A stretch of DNA of 12,093 bases from NCBI GenBank assembly GCA_021839785.1, contig JAKCAB010000703.1, forward strand, positions 1-12,093, written 5' to 3'. The notes under the pieces were generated by a model. It searched no databases and was not told the origin of the DNA. It saw only the letters and a list, made by a program, of their open reading frames with translations. Below are positions 1 through 7,154 of the stretch, in pieces. Position 1 is the stretch's first letter. Each line of letters begins with the position of its first letter. A program made the translations under genes and the position numbers. Source of the stretch: a bacterium (GTDB taxonomy: Bacteria; Verrucomicrobiota; Verrucomicrobiae; Limisphaerales; J093).

Positions 1-2
1 GG

Positions 3-713
3 CCGGTGGTCGTTTGCCAGCACGGCTTGGAAGGACGGCCAACGGATGTCGCCGATCCGCGGGTTCAGAACGCGGCTTACCACCAGTTCGCCTACCGGCT
101 GGCGGAGCGGGGCTTGGTCACGTTCGCCCCGCAGAATCCGTACCTTGGCGGCACGCGGTTCCGCCAGGTTTTGCGCAAAGCCCAGCCGCTGGGGCTGACG
201 CTGTGGTCCTTCATCGTCCGGCAGCACGAAGTCATCACCGACTGGCTGGCGGCGCAGGACTTCGTCGATTCCCAGCGGATCGCCTTTTACGGCCTAAGCT
301 ACGGCGGCAAGACGGCGATGCGCGTGCCGGTGCTGGTGGATCGCTATTGCCTGAGCATTTGCTCCGCGGACTACAACGAGTGGATCTGGAAAAACGTCTC
401 CGCGCGCTCGCCGTATTCCTATCTCTGGACAATGGAGTACGACATGCCGGAATGGAATCTCGGCAACACGTTCAACTACGCCGAGCTGAGCTGGCTGATC
501 TGCCCGCGGCCGTTCATGGTCGAGCGCGGCCACGACGACGGCGTGGCGCCCGACGAATGGGTGGCGTACGAGTTCGCGAAGACGCGCCGGCTGTACGACA
601 AACTCGGTTTGGGTGACCGGACGGAAATCGAGTTCTTCAACGGCCCGCACTCGATCCACGGCGTGGGAACGTTCGACTTTCTGCACCGGCACCTGAACTG
701 GCCGAAGCCGTGA
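3..713 (+). CDS. alpha/beta hydrolase (dienelactone hydrolase / acetyl-xylan-esterase type), 5' end missing
   Basis: The frame is open from the window edge, so the N-terminal part is cut off. The first GTG at nt 6 is probably internal, because its residues (VVVCQHGLEG) form the oxyanion-hole HG strand normally preceded by about 100 residues. Counting from that GTG, the nucleophile elbow GLSYGG lies at residues 96-101 with Ser98 as nucleophile. The acid is probably Asp177 or Asp178 in ERGHDDGV, and the base is His215 or His218 in GPHSIHG. The tail FDFLHRHLNWP is typical of a family of large secreted hydrolases in Planctomycetes and Verrucomicrobia. The family cleaves ester bonds, often acetyl or other acyl groups on plant polysaccharides; the substrate here cannot be read from sequence. 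The stop overlaps the next gene's possible GTG (GTGA, 710-713), suggesting one transcript. The fold is certain, the substrate is not. Confidence 0.85.
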   Translation, partial: PVVVCQHGLEGRPTDVADPRVQNAAYHQFAYRLAERGLVTFAPQNPYLGGTRFRQVLRKAQPLGLTLWSFIVRQHEVITDWLAAQDFVDSQRIAFYGLSYGGKTAMRVPVLVDRYCLSICSADYNEWIWKNVSARSPYSYLWTMEYDMPEWNLGNTFNYAELSWLICPRPFMVERGHDDGVAPDEWVAYEFAKTRRLYDKLGLGDRTEIEFFNGPHSIHGVGTFDFLHRHLNWPKP

Positions 714-1892
714 GGCCGGCGCAACCCGGCACGTCGGCGCGCGGAATCGCTCGCCATCTTTTGGCCGGCTGGCAGACTTGCGGCGTGTGTTTGGGACGAA
801 CAATTCGGCTACCGCTGGCGTTCTTCGTCGCCGCTTGGACCTGCCTGGGTGGTGGAAGCGTCGGCGTTGAGGCGCAGACGCCGCGTTGGTCGCTGGACGA
901 CGCGGTGCTGGTGGGCGATGACGCGTACCAAGTCGGCAGCCTCGCCGCCGACGCGGGCACGGAGACCTCTGGCATTGTCATGAGCCGCTCGCGGGTGAAC
1001 CGGTTCTGGGTTCACAGCGACGGCGATCGGAACAAGGTGTACGCCGTGGACGCCGCGGGGTGTGCTTGCCACGGTGAAAGTCTCCGGCTTCACGCCGGTC
1101 GATATCGAGGACATCGCCGCCGATTCAGACGGCAATCTTTACCTGGCCAACACCGGCGATAACACCGAGGTACGCGACGAGGTCGAGGTTGTTCGGTTGC
1201 CCGAACCGGCGCCAGGCGCGACCAAGGCGACGGTCACCGCGAGCTGGCGTTTGCGCTGGCCCGACACGCCGCGCGATGCCGAATCGCTGGTGATTCACGG
1301 CGGCTACGGGTGGTTGGTCGCACGCATCCGCAACGATGGCGAGGCCAGCAGCCTGGTCCGGTTTCGCCTGGACGCGCCCGGCACCGTGCAAACGCTCGAA
1401 TACCTGGGCGACCTGCCGGTGTTCGATCCGGTGGCAGGTGCGGACTTGACGCCGGACGGCGCGCAGTTTGCGGTCACAACCAAGAAAGGCGCCTACGTTT
1501 GGCGGGTGGACGGCGACCTGACCCGGGCGCTCACCGACTGGCCAACCTTTAACAGCAATTCCACAGACACACAGAAGGAAGGGGCGTGTTTTGTGCCGCA
1601 GGGCCTGCTCGTTGTCGCCGAGACGCACGAAATGTATCTCTACGCCGGCGCGGCATTTCAGCCGGATGCCTGGACGTTGCGGATCACACAACTGGCGCCC
1701 GCGGCAGGCGCGCTGGAACTCACCTGGCAGGCGACCGTGGGAGTGGCGTGCATCGTCGAGACGCGGTCGGCCCTCGGCGCGGGCGGGTGGCAGTCCGTGG
1801 GGGCGGCGATTCCGGGGCAGGGCCGGCAGACGCGACTGCGCGTGCCGACCTCTGCGCCACCGGCGTTCTTCAGGGTTCGCAGCGACTGGTGA
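710..1892 (+). CDS. exported beta-propeller-like protein, frameshifted (frames 710-1060 and 1062-1892)
   Basis: Two overlapping frames together make one protein of about 370-393 residues. The first gives a signal peptide (hydrophobic core LPLAFFVAAW, cleavage near VEAQ) and a first blade with SGIVMSRSRVNRFWVHSDGD. The second continues at once with VLATVKVSGF and DIEDIAADSDGNLYLANTGD. Removing one G from the GGGG run at 1057-1060 restores DAAGVLATVKV, so the break is a one-base insertion, either real or an assembly error. The pattern SGI..SR....WVH.D.GD then EDIA....LY..NTGDN matches a family of uncharacterised secreted propellers loosely related to phytase-like and SdiA-regulated proteins. 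The last 70 residues (from DAWTLRITQ to FFRVRSDW) look like the small C-terminal beta module common on Verrucomicrobia exported proteins. The GTG at 710 overlaps the upstream stop. GTG 785 or TTG 791 would give a more normal signal peptide. Enzymatic function unknown. Confidence 0.7.
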
Positions 1893-1936
1893 CGGAGCCT
1901 GGGCGGAAGGACCGCGCCGGTCCATTTGTTTCGGAA

Positions 1937-2019
1937 GTGTCTTGGTTTGGTGGTGGCGGTGCTGCCGCACCGCCCTGCGCCGCGGCAGCGGCGCAGCCAC
2001 CCATTTAAAATCAGGACAC
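1937..2019 (+). other. structured palindromic element, predicted three-way junction
   Basis: This 83-nt intergenic element folds by eye into a closed three-way junction. The outer stem pairs 1937-1948 (GTGTCTTGGTTT) with 2008-2019 (AAATCAGGACAC): 12 pairs, two of them G-U. After a 6-nt bulge (2002-2007) a second stem pairs GGTGG (1949-1953) with CCACC (1997-2001). Inside are hairpin A, GGCGGTGC/GCACCGCC (1955-1962/1967-1974, loop TGCC), and hairpin B, CTGCGCCGC/GCGGCGCAG (1975-1983/1988-1996, loop GGCA). Every base from 1937 to 2019 is paired or in a small loop or bulge. The two G-U pairs would become A-C mismatches on the other strand, which favours a plus-strand RNA. It begins 45 nt after the propeller stop and ends 112 nt before the ThuA start. 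It could be a 3'-end structure, a leader RNA or a dispersed REP/MITE-like repeat. No T-tract follows, so it is not a standard terminator. Confidence 0.6.
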
Positions 2020-2131
2020 CACCTTTGTTTCGCCCGCCTTGCCAAGTCCCGGCCGCTCCCGCTAAATGAATGGCGTACCACGCTGAAACGTCGTTGAGTG
2101 GATAATCGGCCCGTGAAAACGCAATGAAGCT

Positions 2132-3538
2132 ATGAACCTATCGATCCTCGGGAGACTTACCCGAACCCTCATTCCTGCCGTGGCGGCGGCGGCCATCCTG
2201 GCCACGGCCAATGCGGCCCCCAAACGCCTGCTGGTAGTCACCGCCACCAAAGGCTTCCGGCACAGTTCCATCCCCACCGCGGAGAAAATCATCGCCCTGC
2301 TTGGCGAGCAGTCCGGCAGCTACACTGTGGATTACTGTCGTGGCGGTCCTGACGGAAAGGACGACGCCGAGGTGCGCGAGAAGATGTCGCCCGATAACCT
2401 GGCCAAGTACGACGGCGTGGTCTTTGCGAACACGACGGGTGACCTGGCCATCCCCGACAAGGAGTTTTTCCTGAACTGGATCAAATCCGGCAAGGCCTTC
2501 ATTGGCATGCATTCGTGCAGCGACACCTATCACGGCTACCCGCCGTACATGAAGATGCTGGGGGCCGAGTTTCTGACACACCATGCCCAGGTCGCCGTGG
2601 ATGCGATCAACCAGGATCCGCACCATCCCGCGACCGCCCAGCTCGGACCGGACTTCAAGGTGTTCGACGAGATTTACCTGATGAAGAACTTCGACCGCAG
2701 CCAGGTGCACGGTCTCCTCACGCTCGACAAGCACCCCAACGACGGGTACCCCGGCGACTTTCCGATCGCCTGGTGCAAGGAATACGGCAAAGGCCGGGTG
2801 TTCTACACCTCGCTCGGTCACCGCGAAGACGTGTGGGACGCCGACTGGAAGGCCGGCAAGCGCATGAACTCGCCGGAGGTCAGCAAGGCGTATCAGCAGC
2901 ACATTCTCGGCGGCATCCAATGGGCGCTGGGCCTCAAGCCCGGTGACGGCACGCCCCAAAGCACCGCTTACAAGGTCAGCGCGGAGGAAGCAGCGGCCGG
3001 GTTCAAGCCGCTGTTCAACGGCACCGACCTCACCGGCTGGCACTATCGCAATCCCGACGGTCGCAAGAGTTGGAGCACCCAGGACGGCATGCTCGTGAAC
3101 ACCCTCGGCAAAGACGAACACGGCACCGACCTCGTCACCGACGCGAAGTTCATGAACTTCACCGCCCGCTACGAGTACATGGTTCCGAAAGGCGCGAACA
3201 GCGGGTTCTACCTTCGCGGCCGGCATGAAATTCAAATCCTCGACGACGGCAACGCTACCCAGCCGTCCATCAGCAGCAACGGCTCGCTGTACAACCACAC
3301 CGCGCCCAGCGTAATGGCGTCCAAGAAAGCGGGCGAGTGGCAGACGGTTGAGGCCACCATCGTTGGCGACAAGATCACGGTCATTCTCAACGGCAAGAAG
3401 ATCATCGACAACGTGACCTGCGACAAAGGCACGGGCGGCCAGTTGGACAACAACGTCAAGGATCCCGGCCCGATCTTCGTGCAAGGCGACCACGGCGCCG
3501 TGGCCTTCCGCGACATGCGGATCAAGATGCTACCTTGA
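2132..3538 (+). CDS. exported ThuA domain plus 3-keto-disaccharide hydrolase (DUF1080) fusion protein
   Basis: The 468-residue protein starts with a Sec signal peptide (about 1-29, core LIPAVAAAAILA, cleavage around ANA-A). Residues 31-268 are a ThuA domain, a class I glutamine-amidotransferase-like fold: KRLLVVTATKGFRHSS at the start, FIGMHSCSDTYHGYPPY at 123-139, and GKGRVFYTSLGHREDVW near 219-235. Residues 289-468 are a DUF1080 domain with a concanavalin-like jelly roll: GFKPLFNGTDLTGW (290-303), NSGFYLRGRHEIQILD (356-371) and a terminal FVQGDHGAVAFRDMRIKML. DUF1080 enzymes cleave 3-keto-glycosides. ThuA proteins are linked to trehalose and other disaccharide use through 3-keto intermediates. 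The fusion is known in Verrucomicrobia, Planctomycetes and Bacteroidetes. A GATAAT at 2101-2106 is a possible -10, but no good -35 is present, and no strong ribosome site precedes the ATG. The product probably acts outside the cytoplasm. Confidence 0.9.
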   Translation: MNLSILGRLTRTLIPAVAAAAILATANAAPKRLLVVTATKGFRHSSIPTAEKIIALLGEQSGSYTVDYCRGGPDGKDDAEVREKMSPDNLAKYDGVVFANTTGDLAIPDKEFFLNWIKSGKAFIGMHSCSDTYHGYPPYMKMLGAEFLTHHAQVAVDAINQDPHHPATAQLGPDFKVFDEIYLMKNFDRSQVHGLLTLDKHPNDGYPGDFPIAWCKEYGKGRVFYTSLGHREDVWDADWKAGKRMNSPEVSKAYQQHILGGIQWALGLKPGDGTPQSTAYKVSAEEAAAGFKPLFNGTDLTGWHYRNPDGRKSWSTQDGMLVNTLGKDEHGTDLVTDAKFMNFTARYEYMVPKGANSGFYLRGRHEIQILDDGNATQPSISSNGSLYNHTAPSVMASKKAGEWQTVEATIVGDKITVILNGKKIIDNVTCDKGTGGQLDNNVKDPGPIFVQGDHGAVAFRDMRIKMLP

Positions 3539-3576
3539 CGAGCGACCGGGGAGTTCCTCCCGAGAAGAGGTTTCGC

Positions 3577-3620
3577 CAACTCCGGCGGTGCGGCAACGCC
3601 CCGCCGGAGTTGCTGCTTTT
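3577..3620 (+). terminator. hairpin terminator after the ThuA-DUF1080 gene
   Basis: A perfect 12-bp stem pairs CAACTCCGGCGG (3577-3588) with CCGCCGGAGTTG (3601-3612). Inside it, past a T/C mismatch, GCG/CGC close a GCAA (GNRA-type) tetraloop at 3593-3596. The short T-rich run CTGCTTTT (3613-3620) follows. It lies 38 nt after the stop codon. The T-tract is short, so termination may be partial. An alternative pairing with downstream bases is described in the findings. Confidence 0.75.
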
Positions 3621-3726
3621 CGGCGTTGCGGATCTGCGCACATGGGGCGTGCACTCACTCTCGCAATCGATGGTCACGGAGTGACGCCGGCGTGCGTTGG
3701 GGTTGCTGGGGGTGGCCTGGATTAGC

Positions 3727-3756
3727 TTGAGCTTCGCCGGATTCACGGCTTAGACT
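3727..3756 (+). promoter_or_regulatory. possible sigma70-like promoter for the GH-like/aldolase pair
   Basis: TTGAGC (3727-3732) and TAGACT (3751-3756) are separated by 18 nt, and each matches four of six consensus bases. The pair lies between the upstream terminator and the GTG at 3811, where a promoter is expected. In DNA this GC-rich a match of this quality can arise by chance. Otherwise the 272-bp gap 3539-3810 holds only the terminator. Confidence 0.2.
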
Positions 3757-3810
3757 GCGGTCATTCTGAAGCTCGATTTCCATCCTCAGGTTCGGGCCGC
3801 CGGGGGCTCG

Positions 3811-6342
3811 GTGTTCACCGCTGATTCGTCGAACGGTCTTGGCGCTCAAGGCGAGCATTGCCCCGGCACTCCTGCTCCGCGACCGCGCGTTCGCCAGGCG
3901 GCCTGGCTGGCGGGTTTGATCTCGATCTTCGGATTGCTTCCGGCCGTGGCGTTGGACTTGAGTTGCGCGGTCGTGGTTTCGCCGCCTGGCCTGACGGGTC
4001 CGGAGCGCAAGGCCGTTCTTCTGCTCCTCGACGAAGTCGAGAAGCGCAGTCAAATCCGGCTGCCGCAACAAACATCCTGGCCTACGTCGTCGGTGCCGGT
4101 CATCGCGGTCGGCCAGGCGCAGGCGCTCAAGGCGCTGGCCGGGCCTTTGGGCGGCGAGATTGCAGCAAGGCAGGGGAGTTCGAAACCCGAAGGCTTTGCT
4201 ATTCGCACGCTCGGGACCGGAGATACCGCCGCGGTATGCATCGCCGGGAACGACGCCCGCGGAGTGCTCTACGGCGTGGGTTATTTGCTGCGCCAAATAC
4301 GATTGGCGCCGGGCAGGATCACCGCACCGGACGGCCTGGCCGTCACCACGGCGCCGCGCTACGCCTTGCGTGGGCACCAACTCGGCTACCGGCCCAAGAC
4401 CCACGCCTACGATGCCTGGGACGTGCCGACGTGGGAGCAATACTACCGCGATCTGATCGTGTTCGGCGTGAATGCAGTCGAGTTGATTCCGCCGCGCTCG
4501 GACGACGATGCGGACAGCCCGCATTTTCCGCTCCCGCCAATCCAGATGATGCAGCGCATGTCGCGACTGGCCGACGATTATGGGCTGGATGTCTGGATTT
4601 GGTATCCGGCGATGGACGCGGACTATTCCGACCCGGCGACGGTGGCGCGCGCGCTCGACGAGTGGGGTGCGGTGTTTGCGCAACTGCCCCGGATCGATGC
4701 CGTGTTCGTCCCCGGCGGCGACCCCGGCCACACGCGACCGCGCGTTTTGCTCGACCTGTTGGCCAAGGAAACCGAGGTTTTGCACCGCACCCATCCGCAC
4801 GCGCAGATGTGGGTGTCGCCGCAAAGCTTCAACCAGGCTTGGCTGGACGAGTTCCTCGACATCCTTGCTCGCGAACAACCGGCCTGGCTCAGCGGCGTGG
4901 TTTTCGGCCCGCAAGTGCGCCTGAGCTTGCCCGCCTTGCGCCAGGCGGTGCCGGCCCGGTACCCGATCCGGCATTACCCGGACATCACCCACACGCGCCA
5001 GTGCCAATATCCGGTGCCGGATTGGGACACCGCGTTCGCGGTCACCGAAGGCCGTGAGTGCATCGACCCGCGGCCCACCGATGAAGCGGCGATCTTCCGT
5101 CTTTTGCAGCCGGGCACGCTGGGGTTCATCACTTACTCGGAGGGCTGCAACGACGACGTGAACAAGATCGTGTGGAGCGCGCTGGGCTGGGACCCCGACC
5201 AGCCGGTCATCCAGATTCTCCGCGAGTACAGCCGCTATTTCATTGGCGCAGCGTACACGGACGACTTTGCCCAAGGCTTGCTCGCGCTTGAACGCAACTG
5301 GCGCGGGCCGCTGCTGGCGAACGAAGGCGTCGAGACCACGCTCCAACAATTCCAGCGACTCGAGCGCACGGCTCCGCCTCGCTTGTTGCTGAACTGGCGG
5401 TTCCAGCAGGCGCTGTTCCGGGCCTACTACGACGCTTGCCTGCGGTGCCGGCTGCTTCACGAAACCACTTTGGAGAACGAAGCTTTGGACCAGCTTCGTG
5501 AAGCTCCGCGCGTCGGTCCGCAGCTTGCGCTGTCTGCTGCTGAGGCCACGCTGGATCGAGCCTTGACTCAACCGACCGCGCCCGCCTTGCGCGCGCGGGT
5601 GTTCGAGCTGGCCGAGTCATTGTATCAGAGCATCCGGATGCAATCGAGTGTCCCGCGGTACCAAGCCATCGCCGTGGATCGCGGTGCGTGTCTCGACACG
5701 CTGGATTACCCGCTGAACGACCGCCGTTGGCTGACAGAGCACTTCGCTGAGATTCGCCGGCGAAACACTGCGGCCGCGCAGTTGGCAGGCATTCGCGAAA
5801 TCGTCGAGTGGACCGATCCTGGCCCCGGCGGTTTTTACGACGATCTGGGGGACATCGCCCGGCAGCCGCACCTGGTGCGCGGTCTGCCTTTCGATCAGGA
5901 CCCAGCGAGCCTGGTGTCGTCCAAGGTCGGTTTCGAGGAAGGCGATGTCGTGGACGAGCCGGACGAGAAGCCCGAAGGCGCGCTGCGCCGCTCATGGCTC
6001 GACCACGCGGAGTCGCTCGGCGAGACGCCGCTGCAGGTCCATTACGACGATCTGGATCCGCACGCGCGGTACAAGGTCCGCATCGTCTATGGCGGTGACA
6101 GCCCGAAGCTGCGGATTCGTCTCGAGGCCAATGACGGCATCGAAGTCCATCCGTTCCGCGACAAGCGACCGCTCTATCGGCCGGTGGAATTCAACATCCC
6201 GGCCGCGGCTACGAGTACCGGTTCGCTCACCTTGACATGGCATCGCGAACCGGGCCTCGGCGGCAACGGCCGGGGTTGCCAGGTCGCCGAACTTTGGCTC
6301 ATCAAGCGCCTGGACGTGGCGAAGGAGACCACCCGCCCATGA
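3811..6342 (+). CDS. large exported glycoside-hydrolase-like protein (GH20/GH67-type N-domain plus TIM-barrel-like domain)
   Basis: 843 residues from GTG 3811, the only normal start in this frame after the TAG at 3751. Residues 24-48 look like a signal peptide (RPRVRQAAW, core LAGLISIFGLLPAVA). Residues about 50-180 resemble the alpha/beta domain found before GH20, GH67 and GH84 barrels: it ends with an AGNDARGVLYGVGYLLRQI segment (145-163), like the G..RG..YG...L motif of those domains. The middle (about 185-480) reads as a barrel with repeated strand-helix units and acid-rich strand ends: ELIPPRSDDD (224-233), WIWYPAMDAD (262-271), VFVPGGDPGH (298-307) and TYSEGCNDDVNK (441-452). A helical stretch follows (about 480-660), then a beta-rich C-terminus (about 740-835). 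Candidate acids are Asp304, Glu444 and Asp448-449, but I cannot assign catalytic residues. The substrate is unknown, probably a polysaccharide or glycoside. The stop overlaps the next start (ATGA), implying coupled translation with the aldolase. Confidence 0.75.
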   Translation: MFTADSSNGLGAQGEHCPGTPAPRPRVRQAAWLAGLISIFGLLPAVALDLSCAVVVSPPGLTGPERKAVLLLLDEVEKRSQIRLPQQTSWPTSSVPVIAVGQAQALKALAGPLGGEIAARQGSSKPEGFAIRTLGTGDTAAVCIAGNDARGVLYGVGYLLRQIRLAPGRITAPDGLAVTTAPRYALRGHQLGYRPKTHAYDAWDVPTWEQYYRDLIVFGVNAVELIPPRSDDDADSPHFPLPPIQMMQRMSRLADDYGLDVWIWYPAMDADYSDPATVARALDEWGAVFAQLPRIDAVFVPGGDPGHTRPRVLLDLLAKETEVLHRTHPHAQMWVSPQSFNQAWLDEFLDILAREQPAWLSGVVFGPQVRLSLPALRQAVPARYPIRHYPDITHTRQCQYPVPDWDTAFAVTEGRECIDPRPTDEAAIFRLLQPGTLGFITYSEGCNDDVNKIVWSALGWDPDQPVIQILREYSRYFIGAAYTDDFAQGLLALERNWRGPLLANEGVETTLQQFQRLERTAPPRLLLNWRFQQALFRAYYDACLRCRLLHETTLENEALDQLREAPRVGPQLALSAAEATLDRALTQPTAPALRARVFELAESLYQSIRMQSSVPRYQAIAVDRGACLDTLDYPLNDRRWLTEHFAEIRRRNTAAAQLAGIREIVEWTDPGPGGFYDDLGDIARQPHLVRGLPFDQDPASLVSSKVGFEEGDVVDEPDEKPEGALRRSWLDHAESLGETPLQVHYDDLDPHARYKVRIVYGGDSPKLRIRLEANDGIEVHPFRDKRPLYRPVEFNIPAAATSTGSLTLTWHREPGLGGNGRGCQVAELWLIKRLDVAKETTRP

Positions 6343-7154
6343 ACTCCGATGTGCCCAGCCCACCCTTCGAGAACCCGGTCAAGCGGACTCTCGCCGCAGG
6401 CAAACCCGTCATTGGTGTTACGATCAGCCTGAACCACGTCGAGGCTGCCGCGCAACTGGCGGGGGCGGGATTCGACTTCCTGTGGATCGAAATGGAGCAC
6501 GCACCCGTCTCCCTCGAAACGCTTCGGAACATTGTGCTGGCCACGCGCGGCCTGCCGGCGGTGCCGTTCGCCCGCGTGCCGGTCAACGCCTTGTGGACGG
6601 CCAAGCGCGTGTTGGATGCGGGCGTCTTGGGAGTCATGTTTCCGTTCACCAGCACACCCGAACTGGCGCGCCAGGCCGCGGCCGCCTGCCGGTATCCACC
6701 GCTGGGCCGACGAGGCTCCGGCGCGCGGCAGGCCACTTTTCGTTGGCCCGCAAGCGAAGGGTATTACGACTTTGCCGATCGAAACGTGATGGTGGTGGCA
6801 ATCATCGAGGAAGCTGGCGCCGTGGAACAAATCGACGAAATCGCTGCGGTGCCGGACATCGATGTGCTCTTTATCGGCCCCAGCGATCTGGCGTTCTCGC
6901 TCGGTGTGCGCGGAGACATGAAGCATCCGCGCGTGCAGGAAGCCATGAGCCGGGTCCTCGCTGCCGCCACGCGGCACGGCAAGGTCGCCGGGCGTCTGGC
7001 CTTGACCGCCGACGACATCCGCGACGCGATCGCGCAGGGCTACCGTTTCATCCAGACCGCCAGCGAACTGGATTTTATGGCGGACGGTGTCCGCCGACTG
7101 CTGGCCGGGCTCGGTCACACGGCGCCGGAGCGCGGTGCCGGTGGAACTTACTGA
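6339..7154 (+). CDS. HpcH/HpaI family class II aldolase (2-keto-3-deoxy acid aldolase-like)
   Basis: 271 residues from ATG 6339, chosen because it overlaps the previous stop (ATGA) and precedes the conserved start of the domain; longer in-frame starts would sit inside the upstream gene. The family motifs appear in order: GVTISLNHVEAAAQLAGAGF (26-45), FLWIEMEHAP (47-56) with the catalytic His54, FARVP with Arg79, GVMFPFTST (98-106), AIIEEAG (154-160) with metal ligand Glu157, and VLFIGPSDLAFSLG (176-189) with metal ligand Asp183. These enzymes use a divalent metal and cleave 2-keto-3-deoxy or 4-hydroxy-2-keto acids to pyruvate plus an aldehyde. Relatives act in rhamnonate, galactarate and homoprotocatechuate breakdown; the substrate here is not determined. 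No signal peptide is seen, so it is cytoplasmic, unlike its exported partner. Its 3' end overlaps the minus-strand gene by 7 bp. Confidence 0.9.
   Translation: MNSDVPSPPFENPVKRTLAAGKPVIGVTISLNHVEAAAQLAGAGFDFLWIEMEHAPVSLETLRNIVLATRGLPAVPFARVPVNALWTAKRVLDAGVLGVMFPFTSTPELARQAAAACRYPPLGRRGSGARQATFRWPASEGYYDFADRNVMVVAIIEEAGAVEQIDEIAAVPDIDVLFIGPSDLAFSLGVRGDMKHPRVQEAMSRVLAAATRHGKVAGRLALTADDIRDAIAQGYRFIQTASELDFMADGVRRLLAGLGHTAPERGAGGTY

Noticed and set aside
1937..2019. Structured element as an ordinary intrinsic terminator
   Set aside because: No T-tract follows the hairpins; the sequence after them is CATTTAAAATCAGG, whose bases pair into the outer stem instead.
2138..3493. Minus-strand open frame of 451 codons opposite ThuA-DUF1080
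   Set aside because: The plus-strand product has continuous ThuA and DUF1080 motifs; the reverse product has none.
3655..5571. Minus-strand open frame of 638 codons
   Set aside because: It lies opposite the GH-like gene and part of its upstream gap. Its product is rich in Arg, Ala and Val-Gln runs with no recognisable domain: a typical GC-rich shadow of a real gene.
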